From assembly GCA_964347765.1 (NCBI GenBank), contig CAYGAG010000006.1:15469-79468 (forward strand): 64,000 nt of DNA, written 5' to 3'. Both the position numbers and the translations under genes were made by a program. The notes under the pieces are model-generated. The model ran no database searches, was not told the DNA's origin, and saw only the letters and a list, made by a program, of their open reading frames with translations. Of the stretch, positions 36,323 to 46,694 are shown in pieces. How positions within the stretch are numbered: the first letter of the stretch is position 1; the number at the start of each line of letters is the position of its first letter. The stretch is from CAYGAG01 sp964347765 (GTDB lineage Archaea > Thermoproteota > Bathyarchaeia > Bathyarchaeales > Bathycorpusculaceae).

Positions 36323-39205
36323 TCACTCAATATAAATTGCGGGTCTGTACGGTATAGATCGTCTTGCCCTTTTGTCAGGATCGTATCGTTCCTGTTCATC
36401 CTCTCTATGCACTATGATATCCGCTTTAAATCTGTCTGCCAAGAATTGCTTTGCTCTTTCTAACACCCTCTTTTCATTCAGTTCTCCGATTTTCAACACT
36501 CTTTCTCTTCTTTCATTTGAAATCCTGTTCACTTCCTCAATGATGGTTGCAGCGAATTTTGCAACTTCATCTAGTTTGCCCCTTAACTCTTCTTTTGCAG
36601 CTAGTTCTTTTATAATCTCTTTAAGCTTCAATTCCCCTTGCCCTGACTTTTGCACAATCTCCAAGTAGGCACTCCATCTCCATCGAGAAGCTGTGTAGTA
36701 GCATATTCTTTGTGGAGCGATCTTAGTTGCTTTCATGATCTGAAGTGTATCTTCGATGGCTTTCTTTATCAGATACTCCTGTTCCTCTGCCCGTGCATCT
36801 ATGAGCCTTCTATCTAGTTCGGGCCACTTAGCGAGTGAGATGAAGCGTTTCTCCCCCATTTCGCTCCATAGTTCCTCACACATATGGGGCGCAAATGGCG
36901 CCAGCAATTTTAGCCATAATTTGATGAACTCTCTTGGGACTCTGATGTTTGTTCCTCCTTTCCGGTTCATGTACCATCGGAAATCGTTCCAGATCTCGAA
37001 CAAAGCTATTTCAAGGGCTGTCCTTGTCCTCATCTGATCCAAATTCTTAGTCACGTTTAGCAGGCGATGTTGCAGTGTGCTCAATAGCCATTTCTCCAAG
37101 TGATCGTTCTTCTCGGTTCTCGCATTTCGAATTATGTCCCTGGCAAACTTGTAGAACGATTCTAGCTTGTTGCTCATATCTCGAATGTTTTCAGTCCTCC
37201 AATCGGGGTCATCCATGCCTTCTGCTCCCAAAATAAGTCCACATCTTGTGGCGTCTGCACCGTATTTGTTGATGGCATTCTTGACCGGAACGAAGTTTCC
37301 TTTTGACTTATGCATCTGTTTTCCTTCAATCATCAGCATGCCATTCACTCCAATCGCCTTTGGCAAGTGCTCTGGCGGGAACAAAGCTACGTGATGGAAT
37401 ATGAAGAAGGTCAAGTGATTAGGTACAAGCTCTTTGGCGGATACTCTAAGGTTGACTGGATACCAGTACAAGAACTCTTTTCGCATTTCCTCTAGTGTCT
37501 CTCTGGCTATTCCTGATTGTGAGGCGACTTCTCCAATGTCTTTTTCTCCGAAAAAGATATAGTTGAACACATCGTCTGTCAGTGACTCCGCCTTTACATT
37601 GTTAAGTCTTATGTGTTTGTTTATAGTATAGAAGGCCATGTAGATTGTTGAGTCACTAAGCGTTTCGACTATCCAACCTGTACTCCAGGGTAAGGGTGTT
37701 CCAAGTCCTGTTCTTCGTGCACATGCCCATTCCTTTAGCCAGTCGATTATAGCTTGGAACCATAGAGTCGCAGTTTCCGGATAGATATTCATTCTTCTCA
37801 GCGTTTCCCTTGTTCTGTTCTTCCATTTTGGATCTGAGTATCTGAGGAACCATTGGTCCTGCAAGACCTTGACTATGCACGTTGTTAGGCATCTGCAAAC
37901 AACTGATTTCGGCAAGTCATACATGAAGTCAGCAATCCCACGTCTTTTAAAATCGTCTGTAAGAGTCTCTTTGACTTCTTGAACGGTTCGTCCCGCGTAT
38001 TCCATGCAATTTTCCTTCAATACTCCATTATGAAACTCTTTCTTGTAGATGACGTTGGTGGCTTTCTCTGCCTTGGGATCATATTGATCTTCGATCTTCA
38101 GTTCTTCCACAATTTCAGCAGCGGGGTAGTCTCCGAAACCTTCAACTTGAATTATGGATTTCGGTTTTATGCTTTTGACGAGTTTGGGCTTAATTCCGAA
38201 CTCTTTCAAGATTTCTGGTTTTTCCTTCAGATCTTTCAGTGCCAGCCAGTCATACGGTGCATGGGCTGGAACGCTGTAAACCACACCTGTAGCATGAGAA
38301 GGGTCAACAAACCATCCTGGCAGGATAGGCAGTTCTTCTTCGCCGACAGGATTTCTGAGAGTTCTTCCTACCAGTTCTCTTCCCTTCAGTTTTCTTGTAA
38401 TCTTCACGGTTCTAACCTGTTCTTTCAGTTTCCCAGCCGCCTCTTCGCTTATCATCCATTTCTCATTGTCTACTTCTGCTTCAACATAGCTTGCCTCTGG
38501 ATGTATCCAGATGTTAGTCGCTCCATAGATTGTCTCTGGTCGGAATGTAGCTGCTGGAAGTGACGTCTCAGTGTTCAGCTTGAACTTTATCAACGTGTAT
38601 TCTTCCGGGGCTACGCCTTCGCCTACTTGACGGTCGTGGTCTCCCGTAGGGCTTCTGCATTGCGGACACCAAACAACCGGATGCGTTCCTCTCGAGACAT
38701 ATCCTTTGGCTCTCAGTTTTTCGTACTGCCATTGGATGAATTTCTGGAAAGTCAGCATGGTCGTGTTGAATTCCCTTCTCCAATCAACCGAGAACCCTGT
38801 TCTCCTTGCTGCGATTCTGCTTTCATTCGTATAATAGGTAGCCATATAGATCGGGTCTACAAATTTCTCCAGTTCTTCATCTGGGACACCATCTACTTCC
38901 TTCAGAATCCTTATGAATTCCTTGTCGCCACTTGCAACTCTTTGACTTGCTCCTATGAGTGGCTGGCCTGTCCAATGCCACGCCCACGGGAATAGTACAT
39001 TGCATCCTTGCATCCGTTTGAACCGTGCGTACGCATCTGTCCTGGAAGCCGTGAAGGCGTGGCCAACATGGATTGGCCCATTAATGTAAGGATATGGAAA
39101 AGTGATGAAGAATTTCTTTCTACTCAGATCTGGGTCTGCCTCGAAAATCCGTTCGCTTTCCCATGCTCTTTGCCATTTTTCTTCGATTTTTCTCAAAAAT
39201 TGCAT
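36323..39205 (-). CDS. leuS: Leucyl-tRNA synthetase (archaeal/eukaryotic type)
   Basis: 960 residues, class I. HIGH-like HVGH at 46-49, a zinc knuckle CPQCRSPTGDHD, the CP1 editing domain (FRPETIYGATN), a second Cys cluster (CRCLTTC) and the KMSKS-like HKSKGN near residue 633. The domain order is that of archaeal LeuRS. It attaches leucine to tRNA-Leu and edits mischarged species. Long single gene, convergent with the gene at 35933. Confidence 0.97.
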   Translation of the reverse strand: MQFLRKIEEKWQRAWESERIFEADPDLSRKKFFITFPYPYINGPIHVGHAFTASRTDAYARFKRMQGCNVLFPWAWHWTGQPLIGASQRVASGDKEFIRILKEVDGVPDEELEKFVDPIYMATYYTNESRIAARRTGFSVDWRREFNTTMLTFQKFIQWQYEKLRAKGYVSRGTHPVVWCPQCRSPTGDHDRQVGEGVAPEEYTLIKFKLNTETSLPAATFRPETIYGATNIWIHPEASYVEAEVDNEKWMISEEAAGKLKEQVRTVKITRKLKGRELVGRTLRNPVGEEELPILPGWFVDPSHATGVVYSVPAHAPYDWLALKDLKEKPEILKEFGIKPKLVKSIKPKSIIQVEGFGDYPAAEIVEELKIEDQYDPKAEKATNVIYKKEFHNGVLKENCMEYAGRTVQEVKETLTDDFKRRGIADFMYDLPKSVVCRCLTTCIVKVLQDQWFLRYSDPKWKNRTRETLRRMNIYPETATLWFQAIIDWLKEWACARRTGLGTPLPWSTGWIVETLSDSTIYMAFYTINKHIRLNNVKAESLTDDVFNYIFFGEKDIGEVASQSGIARETLEEMRKEFLYWYPVNLRVSAKELVPNHLTFFIFHHVALFPPEHLPKAIGVNGMLMIEGKQMHKSKGNFVPVKNAINKYGADATRCGLILGAEGMDDPDWRTENIRDMSNKLESFYKFARDIIRNARTEKNDHLEKWLLSTLQHRLLNVTKNLDQMRTRTALEIALFEIWNDFRWYMNRKGGTNIRVPREFIKLWLKLLAPFAPHMCEELWSEMGEKRFISLAKWPELDRRLIDARAEEQEYLIKKAIEDTLQIMKATKIAPQRICYYTASRWRWSAYLEIVQKSGQGELKLKEIIKELAAKEELRGKLDEVAKFAATIIEEVNRISNERRERVLKIGELNEKRVLERAKQFLADRFKADIIVHREDEQERYDPDKRARRSIPYRPAIYIE

Positions 39206-39387
39206 GAAGGTTCTTGAAATTGTCTGAGGGCTATTAAATCTTTTGCTGTTTCGGATTGAGAACGCTGTCCCTCATAGTTTACACCACAACATAATGTGTT
39301 GAACTAACTTTAATTCTTTGCTCTGAGCAAAAGAAATGACACCGTGATGGTTAAGCGTGAAACGTTGCCAGAGGAGGTATTCCTATA

Positions 39388-42171
39388 CTACTGTTCAAGC
39401 TGTTTCTTTAGCACTTCTTCAGCCTCTTTGACAGCACTCGGCAGTTTTTCGACATTAGTTCCTCCCCCCTGAGCAAATAGGCTTTCACCGCCTCCTCCAC
39501 CGCCCAAGATCTTTGATGCTGCTTCAACTATCTCGGATGCGTTCACACCTTTTTCCAATGCCTTTTCTCCTGCCATAACCATTACCCTAGCGTTCTTTCC
39601 ATACGTACCGTAGAATATAGTTACGATTGACTGATCTTTCTTGATAATCTCGTTGGCTGTCTGAACCATGCGGTCAACATCAACCATTTCTTCGAAGTCG
39701 CGAACCATGATTTTTACATCTTTGACTTTGAGTGTTTTTCCTTCGAAGCTCTTGTCTAGAACTTCGCTTTCGTGGGCTGCCAACTCTTTGACAAGTCTTC
39801 TTTTGTCCGAAAGCGTTTCTTTCAGCTCCTTGACGAGTTTTATTGCCGTCTTGTCAAGTTTTTCCAGTGGGGCGTTTAATGTCTCTGAAAGCTCCCATAA
39901 CAACCGTTCATCTTTCTGAATCGCTTGTAAGGCTGACATTCCAATGGAGTAATCAAGTCTTTCGACACCATCTTGCACTCTCTCTGAGTGAACTATCTTG
40001 ACGAAGCCTATCTCTCCTGTATTCTTCACATGGGTTCCGGCGCAAGCTTCAACTTCCCAGTCTCCACTCCTGACAACCCGTATCTCTTTTCCTGGAACAG
40101 CTCCTCCCTGATACAGTTTGAAACCGTAAAGTTTCTCCGCTTCATTTCGAGGCATCCAAGAAGTCTCCATTGGGATATTCTGGAAGATTGCTTGGTTCGC
40201 CAAACGTTCAATTTCATGTATCTCTTTCGGCGTCAGCCTTCGATAGTGGGATATATCAAGCCTAGAACGTTCAACGCCTTTCTGTGTTCCATACTGATGG
40301 ATGTGCTGACCAAGCACCCGTCTAGCGGCCCCATTGATTATGTGGGTGACGGTGTGATTCTTCATAAGGCTGTACCGTCTCTTCCAATCGATGACGCCCT
40401 TGACCAAGCTTCCTTCTTTTGGGAGTATGTCTCGCAGCTTGTGCACGATTACATTGCCGACTTTCTGAACATCTATCACCTTGTCTTTGTTTCCATTCCA
40501 GACCAGGTGTCCCGTATCTGCTGGTTGTCCTCCACCTTCCGGATAGAAGCACGTTCTGTTGAGAACAACATAATTTTCATGTATGGTCTTTGTTACTTTG
40601 GCTTCAAACTGCTTCATGTATTGGTCTTTGTAGTACAATTGTTCTGTTTCTGGAAGGCTAGCGACAGCAGTGGCTAGCGCTGTTCCTGATTCAGGTCTGG
40701 GTTTTTCGGGGGTCTCATGCTTTTCTGCGATTAGAGCGTAGAAGTTTTCTGGGATTTCTGCTTCCAAACCTTCCTCTGAGATAAATTGCTTGACGATTTC
40801 TGGTGGAAGTCCGTGAGAATCATAAAGATCAGTAAGAATCTCCACTGGGACACTTTGAACATTCTTCTCTTTCAACTCGTTGGCGATTCGTCCCAGCAGC
40901 CCCTTGCCTCTCTTGATGGTTTCTTGGAATTTCTCCTCTTCGACTTGGAGGATTTCCATTATCTCTTCCTGCATCTCTCTGATATGGGGGTACTCCTTGG
41001 ACCATAATCTTACTTGCAGATTCATGATGTCGTAAAGCCTGCTTGATATATCCAGCATTTTCAGCATTCTGTAGAGTCTGCGAAATATTAGCCTCGCCAA
41101 ATATCCTTCTTGGATGTTCGATGGAACGACTCCTTCTGAAAGAATGAAGCTTAAGCATTTTGTGTGATCCGCAACTGTGAACACATTTTCAATTGGAAGC
41201 AGGAATTCATCCAAATCTCTCATTTTCAATCCCACAATCTTCGCTATCTTCATCCGGGATCCTATTCTGCTTGCTGTCTTGCCCAAGCTCACTAAGCCTG
41301 AGAGTTCTGCTACGCTGGTTAACAGGTCTTGGTCGATGTCAGTCATTCCAGCCATTTCGAACAACTTGTCAAGCAGTGTGCCGTACACTGTGTGAAAACA
41401 ACTGGGCGCGCCTTGCGAAAGCCACGCGTAGCGGTCTATGCCGTAACCAGTATCTACGGTGCGTATTGGCAGCTTGACAAACTTGTTGTTGACAACTTTG
41501 TATTGCATGAAAACCAACGTGGCAACTTCTAGTCCTCTAACGATGCACTCGACATCTGGCCCCGCATTTCCTCCTCCAACCCATACGTCTTCCTTATAAA
41601 CAACTTCTTCTGACCTAACTCCCAACTCTTTTGTGATGAAGTCGTGATGGTATCTCACTGTCTGGTCTTTCCAATACACTTCCTCTTCAGAATAATTGAA
41701 GGCGTGATGACCGCCCATCTCGAAGATCGTGAGGTGTCTGCCAAAGGTAGGGCCTGTGTTGGCTATGTCTACCATACGGATGCATGGCTGGACGATCACC
41801 AGAGGATTTGCTGGAGGGGGCGATATTCCTTCAGTCACATAAGGCTGGAAATCGATTATACTTGCATGCGTTAGGTAGATATCGTCTCTCCATCTGGCAA
41901 CCACCGGGTATGGTCTTATGCGAGAGTGGCCTTGTTTCTCGAAGAACGCCAGAAAAGCTTCCCGCATGTCGTTGAAACTGTATTTTCTCCTTGTTGGTGC
42001 GTCATTGATGAATGTGTATAAAGCGCAACCTTCAGGCGTTGCTTCTTGGCAGGTTTCCTGTTCTGATTTCTGTGTCCAAAAGTGTTCTCCACATTTCGGA
42101 CACAATTTTCTTACGTAATCTTCTTCTTGGAAGAACGGGACGCTGTATTCTTCTTTTGGAAACTTCTTCAA
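39388..42171 (-). CDS. alaS: Alanyl-tRNA synthetase
   Basis: 927 residues. An N-terminal zinc-type CPKCGEHFW, as in archaeal AlaRS, then class II core (THASIIDFQPYVTEG, VGGGNAGPDVECIVRG), editing domain (NHTVTHIINGAARRVLG and CAGTHVKNTG, the HxxxH and C-H zinc residues), and a C-terminal domain ending with a Gly-rich run (GGGGGGESLFAQGGG). All parts are intact. A small FUN14 protein gene lies 75 bases upstream on the same strand. Confidence 0.97.
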   Translation of the reverse strand: MKKFPKEEYSVPFFQEEDYVRKLCPKCGEHFWTQKSEQETCQEATPEGCALYTFINDAPTRRKYSFNDMREAFLAFFEKQGHSRIRPYPVVARWRDDIYLTHASIIDFQPYVTEGISPPPANPLVIVQPCIRMVDIANTGPTFGRHLTIFEMGGHHAFNYSEEEVYWKDQTVRYHHDFITKELGVRSEEVVYKEDVWVGGGNAGPDVECIVRGLEVATLVFMQYKVVNNKFVKLPIRTVDTGYGIDRYAWLSQGAPSCFHTVYGTLLDKLFEMAGMTDIDQDLLTSVAELSGLVSLGKTASRIGSRMKIAKIVGLKMRDLDEFLLPIENVFTVADHTKCLSFILSEGVVPSNIQEGYLARLIFRRLYRMLKMLDISSRLYDIMNLQVRLWSKEYPHIREMQEEIMEILQVEEEKFQETIKRGKGLLGRIANELKEKNVQSVPVEILTDLYDSHGLPPEIVKQFISEEGLEAEIPENFYALIAEKHETPEKPRPESGTALATAVASLPETEQLYYKDQYMKQFEAKVTKTIHENYVVLNRTCFYPEGGGQPADTGHLVWNGNKDKVIDVQKVGNVIVHKLRDILPKEGSLVKGVIDWKRRYSLMKNHTVTHIINGAARRVLGQHIHQYGTQKGVERSRLDISHYRRLTPKEIHEIERLANQAIFQNIPMETSWMPRNEAEKLYGFKLYQGGAVPGKEIRVVRSGDWEVEACAGTHVKNTGEIGFVKIVHSERVQDGVERLDYSIGMSALQAIQKDERLLWELSETLNAPLEKLDKTAIKLVKELKETLSDKRRLVKELAAHESEVLDKSFEGKTLKVKDVKIMVRDFEEMVDVDRMVQTANEIIKKDQSIVTIFYGTYGKNARVMVMAGEKALEKGVNASEIVEAASKILGGGGGGESLFAQGGGTNVEKLPSAVKEAEEVLKKQLEQ

Positions 42172-42246
42172 GGTATTAACGCCTCAAGCTTGCTGAAACT
42201 CGGATTTTCGCTGGGATTATTGGGAATCGGGCATTTAACCATTTCA

Positions 42247-42555
42247 CTATCCAAGTTTGAAGCCCAGCAAGAAACCTGCCAAGAAACTTCCTATAAAAGG
42301 CAACAGGGCTAGCAATCCAATCAACCATGTTGCAACTTCACTTGCGAAGCCAAATAGGCGAGCCAGCGCATTCCAGAACTCGCCATAGTTTATGCTTATT
42401 ACATCTGTAACTCCTAGATAGAGAATGAAAAGTGTGAATAGGCCTAACAGGACGATCATGAGCTTACTGATTTTCTTCACGGCATATCCCACTATGAAAC
42501 CACCTACCCCTCCTACTCCTAACTGATAGATAAGCGAGGGTAGAACGGCGCTCAT
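42247..42555 (-). CDS. FUN14-family membrane protein
   Basis: 102 residues with three to four hydrophobic segments. A Gly-rich N-terminal helix (GVGGVGGFIVGYAVKKISK) and C-terminal GSFLAGFLLGFKLG match FUN14 domain proteins. In eukaryotes the family includes the mitophagy receptor FUNDC1; the archaeal role is unknown. May be co-transcribed with alaS. Confidence 0.75.
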   Translation of the reverse strand: MSAVLPSLIYQLGVGGVGGFIVGYAVKKISKLMIVLLGLFTLFILYLGVTDVISINYGEFWNALARLFGFASEVATWLIGLLALLPFIGSFLAGFLLGFKLG

Positions 42556-42721
42556 TGGATCTTCTCCTACTCAATATGATGTGACAGCTCGATTAAATGC
42601 ATGTCGCCAGCAAACTGTGCGTTTTCATGTTTTTTGCCGTGTAAGATTCAGCAGGAAGATTCAAGCAATAACCTTCATTGCTGACATTACTATTATCTGG
42701 AGAAGTCGTCAAGCATATGAA

Positions 42722-44062
42722 TCATGGGAAATGCCATTCTTCAATCAATTCTTCTATACGTTTCCGGTTTTTTTCCATTCCACGACGTCCAATCGGCTTT
42801 GTTAAGTGTCTCTGAGACCTTGGCGACGTAATGTAGAGGTCTTCTGCTATCTCACGTTCTAGCTTAACTTTGACTTTTTCGAGTTCGGGATATCTTGAGG
42901 CACATTTTTTGCATCTGAACCCTTTATTCCTTCCCATAGATTCTAAGCGTTTTCCACATTTCAGACAGATGGGGTTACGGTGCATTATGATTGGCGCAAG
43001 TTTTAGAACTCTGATTTTTTCAAGGTTGATTGTCAGAGGGTGTTTCTGAGAAGGAGGACGTACACCTCCATGGATTTCTATGTTGTCTCCTGCTATTAGT
43101 TTACTCGCAGCTTTGCGTAGATTGCCTGTTGGTTCATAAGCTGCACAGTCAACTTCTGCAAACTCGTCTCTAACCGTGAAAATCACATGTCTTCTGGGAA
43201 TGATCCGGGGATTCGTGGCAACCATGCCTTTCACTATTACAGGATTGTAAGGCTTTATTCTGTCTAGCTGTTCAGCTTGTTTCAGATGAGCGTCTGTTCC
43301 TTGATTAGTGCGGAAGATGACCCATCTTTCCACGGGTTCAAGCGATCTTACCATTTCAAAAGCCTTCTTGACAACGTTTGCTGTTTCGCCTCGAATGCCG
43401 AAAAGGATTGGGTCCGGACCTCTCGGCGTTATAAGGACTCTTCTTGTTTCATAGTCAATGTTATTGAATGTGTGGGGTGCAGTCGTTTCGTCCATTTCAA
43501 AAATTGAAGCTTTGTCAACCTGTCTTCTTGAACCACGGCATCTAGGTCTGCGGTAGGCGAGGATTTCAAATGTGTGGTCGCCTTGAAGAATTTCGCCTAC
43601 GGCAGCCAAACCTCCAATGATCCCGCGTCTTTTCTTGAAGCCTGTGGCTTCGCCCCTAAACCTTCTTAATAGTCGTAATGCCCTTTCGAGAGTGACAATT
43701 CCACTTATTGCTTTCCTAGCAAAGACTCTGATTTCTTCGGGGATCTTTGCTTCTGGAAAGAATACTATGCCGGGGTCCGTGCCATCGTGATCTAGATCTG
43801 CATTTCTTTTCACAGTTCTGATGATAGTTTCTTTAATCTGCCCTTCGATATCCTCGTCATGTCTTATTCTTATGCATAAGGCTCCGTTTCCTCTTGTTTT
43901 CCATGGCACGTTTGGATTCAATCTTATCAGATTTGGGTAATCGACAAATTCGACTTCCAGCTCCAATAGCTTTTCCAGAATAAGAGCTGCTACATATGTA
44001 GTGCATCCTTTTCTAGGCGAATCTGTATCGTCAAAGCCGATGTGCATCGTCTTTTTAGTCAT
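42722..44062 (-). CDS. tiaS: tRNA(Ile2) 2-agmatinylcytidine synthetase TiaS
   Basis: 446 residues. Start MHIGFDDTDSPRKGCTTYVAA is the DDTDS motif of the ATP/agmatine catalytic region. It also has LIRLNPNVPWKTRGNGA, DHDGTDPGIVFF, an OB-fold near residues 275-340, and a zinc ribbon (CLKCG and CKKC). TiaS converts C34 of tRNA-Ile2 to agmatidine so that AUA codons are read. A RAM-domain protein gene lies 78 bases upstream on the same strand. Confidence 0.95.
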   Translation of the reverse strand: MTKKTMHIGFDDTDSPRKGCTTYVAALILEKLLELEVEFVDYPNLIRLNPNVPWKTRGNGALCIRIRHDEDIEGQIKETIIRTVKRNADLDHDGTDPGIVFFPEAKIPEEIRVFARKAISGIVTLERALRLLRRFRGEATGFKKRRGIIGGLAAVGEILQGDHTFEILAYRRPRCRGSRRQVDKASIFEMDETTAPHTFNNIDYETRRVLITPRGPDPILFGIRGETANVVKKAFEMVRSLEPVERWVIFRTNQGTDAHLKQAEQLDRIKPYNPVIVKGMVATNPRIIPRRHVIFTVRDEFAEVDCAAYEPTGNLRKAASKLIAGDNIEIHGGVRPPSQKHPLTINLEKIRVLKLAPIIMHRNPICLKCGKRLESMGRNKGFRCKKCASRYPELEKVKVKLEREIAEDLYITSPRSQRHLTKPIGRRGMEKNRKRIEELIEEWHFP

Positions 44063-44140
44063 AAGGATGTCACGTCGATGATTCGGTAGAACAGAGGGTT
44101 AACAGAGTGGAGGCTTCTGCAAAAAAAGAGGAGAAGTAAG

Positions 44141-44386
44141 CTATTTTGCTGAGCCTTCTACGACAATCATCGTCAATGTTGACCTGACTTTGTCCAGTCT
44201 TCTGATACGCCAAGTCACGGTTTCCTTGAGCTTGTCCATGGTCTCAGCTTTGACTCTAGCAATTATGTCGTATACGCCGTAAACGGCGAATGCTTCGTCG
44301 ACTCCCTCAACTTTCTTCAGGTTCCCTAGTACGTCTGCTTCTGAACCTATCTCAGTGTTTATCAACACAAACGCTGTTGGCATCAA
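44141..44386 (-). CDS. Stand-alone Lrp/AsnC ligand-binding (RAM) domain
   Basis: 81 residues made only of the RAM fold: TAFVLINTEIGSEADVLGNLKKVEGVDEAFAVYGVYDIIARV, then IRRLDKVRSTLTMIVVEG. There is no HTH. In archaea such proteins bind amino acids and assemble into rings or join with full-length Lrp proteins. Size, start and end are those of the stand-alone family. A full Lrp-like regulator is at 62898. Confidence 0.85.
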   Translation of the reverse strand: MMPTAFVLINTEIGSEADVLGNLKKVEGVDEAFAVYGVYDIIARVKAETMDKLKETVTWRIRRLDKVRSTLTMIVVEGSAK

Positions 44387-44613
44387 ACTTCACCGCTGTA
44401 ATGTTGCTTCATCTTTCCTAAAATATTTTGCTACATTGCCTACACAGTTCAAAGCACAATCCCTTGGATTGAATGGCTTCTCTCGTCCTTGATTTCCGGC
44501 AAATAATGTAGAAGCCTGTATAGGAACTAGAAAATCCTGCTCGGTTGAGATTAGTCAGCCCCTCAATTGGAAGCTTTATCTTTCAACTGACGTATTAGTT
44601 ATCAGGTTTCGAT

Positions 44614-46164
44614 ATGCAGAAAGAGCATCCTGACAAAGACACCATCACAAGCCGAGAAATGGCTGCTTTAGAGCTGAACGCTGAATATTTCGGTGTCTCC
44701 CGACTTCAACTAATGGAAAACGCAGGGCATCAGGTAGCCTCGGAGATCGTCTCAAGATTTGCATCAGACAAATCTGTGGCGATTTTTTGTGGGACAGGGG
44801 GAAATGGGGGTGATGGGTTTGTTCTTGCCCGGCATCTCTCTTCAATGAGTTACCGGATTGCCTTGATTCTTGCCGGAAAAGCCAAACAGATTTCGCATGA
44901 GGAAGCCTTGGAAAACTGGAAAGCTCTCCAGTTTTTGAGACGACGTGTTCCCATTTATGAAGTATACGATAGCTCGCTTATCCCCGAGATAGAAGTTGAC
45001 ATAGTTGTAGATGCCATTCTGGGAACTGGCGCAAAGGGAACGTTGAAGCCACCGATTCTTCAGTTAGTAGAGAAGATGAACGCTATGGACGCTTTCCGAG
45101 TGGCCGTTGATGTGCCAACGGGAATAGATGCAGATACAGGTGAGGTTCTAGGCAGCGCTGTGAAAGCCGATCTAACAATAACTTTTCATAAGCCAAAGCT
45201 GGGACTCGAATACGCGACAGGCTACGTAGGAGAGTTGTTGGTTAAAGACATAGGGTTACCAAGAGACTTCGAGAACTTGGCGGGTCCTGGAGACGTCTTG
45301 TCCTTGATGAAGCCCCGTCCATCAAAGAGTCATAAGGGCGATTATGGACGCTTACTGGTTATTGGAGGAGATGAGACCTATTCTGGGGCTCCGGCTCTCG
45401 TAGCATTGGCTGCCTTGCGTACAGGGGTCGACTTGGCTTATGTGGCGGCTCCGAAAAAGGCAGCCTATGCCATATCTTCTATGTCGCCAAACTTGATCAC
45501 TATGAAACTTGAAGGAGGGCACCTAAGTCCTGGCAACCTCCCTGCCTTAAAAGCATGCATAGAGACAGTTGACTCGGTTGTATTAGGCCCTGGCCTCGGT
45601 TTGCATACCGAAACAAAGGAATTCGTGGAAGCCGCTGTGGAAGCTATTTGCAGTGCTGGAAAGCCCTTGCTCCTTGATGCTGATGGCCTTAAATCTTTCG
45701 TCGAGTTCCAGAAGCATCTGGGCACACCTCTAATTCTAACGCCACATGCTGGTGAATACGCCACACTTGTCGGAAAGAATCTCTCAGACGATCTCGATGA
45801 AAGCGTTTCAAGCGTGCAGAAAACTGCGGCAGACCTAGAAGCTGTAATTCTTCTGAAAGGACCGGTGGACATAATCTCTGATGGGAGAAATTTCAAGCTT
45901 AACTTTACTGGCAATCCTGGCATGACCGCAGGGGGGACAGGAGATGTTCTTTCGGGGATTGTAGGTGCTCTATTGGCACAACATACTGATCCCTTTGAGG
46001 CTGCTGTTGCGGGCGCATTTGTCAACGGTGCCGCTGGGGACTTTGTGTTAAAAGAGAAGGGTTGTCATATGGTTTCAACCGATCTACTCGAGTGGATCCC
46101 GCATGTCTTAAGTAACCCTGCGAGCCATCTTAAGGTGCGCGAAATCAGTGCCAGAATCGATTGA
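44614..46164 (+). CDS. nnr: Bifunctional NAD(P)H-hydrate epimerase/dehydratase
   Basis: 516 residues. The N-terminal half (1-220) is the YjeF-N epimerase, with GTGGNGGDGFVLARHL and VDVPTGIDADTGEV. The C-terminal half is the ADP-dependent dehydratase, with SHKGDYGRLLVIGG, NPGMTAGGTGDVLSGI. It repairs hydrated NAD(P)H. The next gene overlaps by 17 bases. Confidence 0.95.
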   Translation: MQKEHPDKDTITSREMAALELNAEYFGVSRLQLMENAGHQVASEIVSRFASDKSVAIFCGTGGNGGDGFVLARHLSSMSYRIALILAGKAKQISHEEALENWKALQFLRRRVPIYEVYDSSLIPEIEVDIVVDAILGTGAKGTLKPPILQLVEKMNAMDAFRVAVDVPTGIDADTGEVLGSAVKADLTITFHKPKLGLEYATGYVGELLVKDIGLPRDFENLAGPGDVLSLMKPRPSKSHKGDYGRLLVIGGDETYSGAPALVALAALRTGVDLAYVAAPKKAAYAISSMSPNLITMKLEGGHLSPGNLPALKACIETVDSVVLGPGLGLHTETKEFVEAAVEAICSAGKPLLLDADGLKSFVEFQKHLGTPLILTPHAGEYATLVGKNLSDDLDESVSSVQKTAADLEAVILLKGPVDIISDGRNFKLNFTGNPGMTAGGTGDVLSGIVGALLAQHTDPFEAAVAGAFVNGAAGDFVLKEKGCHMVSTDLLEWIPHVLSNPASHLKVREISARID

Positions 46165-46678
46165 TATAGTCGTCTACCATGCTGGACAATGCGACCCGAA
46201 GAAATGCACAGCCCTGAAACTCAAGCGCCACAGATTGATTCGGTTCGTAGGTAAGATGAAGTTTCTGCCCAAAAGAGCCATTGTTCTAAATCCATTATCT
46301 GAAATCGCTTTCTCTCCATCAGACAGACTTCGCATTAGTAAATTTGGTTTAGCTGCCCTAGACTTCAGCTGGGCTCACGCTGAACACGTCTTGCGGAAAC
46401 ATGTACGGGGGATATCCCGATGCCTGCCAGTGTTGATTGCGGGCAACCCCGTGAATTTCGGCAAACCTACAAAGCTGACTACTGTTGAGGCGTTAGCTTC
46501 AGCTTTGTTTGTTGCAGGGTTCAAGGAGGATGCCTACAGACTCCTTTCAATCTTCAAATGGGGACACACTTTCTTGGAATTGAATCAGGAGATAATGGAG
46601 AAGTACTCAAGAGCGAGAGATAGCGGAGAAATAGTGAAAGCCCAGATGGACTTTCTAGAGAGTATGGAGACTGGTTGA
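46148..46678 (+). CDS. Tsr3-type 16S rRNA aminocarboxypropyltransferase
   Basis: 176 residues, start GTG at 46148 inside the end of nnr. Family hallmarks (DUF367/Tsr3) are QCDPKKCTALKL, VLNPLSEIAFSPSDR, ALDFSWAHAE and CLPVLIAGNPVNFGKPTKLTTVEALASAL. Tsr3 transfers the aminocarboxypropyl group of SAM to a small-subunit rRNA base (acp3Psi). The overlap suggests co-translation with Nnr. Confidence 0.92.
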   Translation: MPESIDIVVYHAGQCDPKKCTALKLKRHRLIRFVGKMKFLPKRAIVLNPLSEIAFSPSDRLRISKFGLAALDFSWAHAEHVLRKHVRGISRCLPVLIAGNPVNFGKPTKLTTVEALASALFVAGFKEDAYRLLSIFKWGHTFLELNQEIMEKYSRARDSGEIVKAQMDFLESMETG

Positions 46679-46694
46679 ATTTTTAGAGATAGGG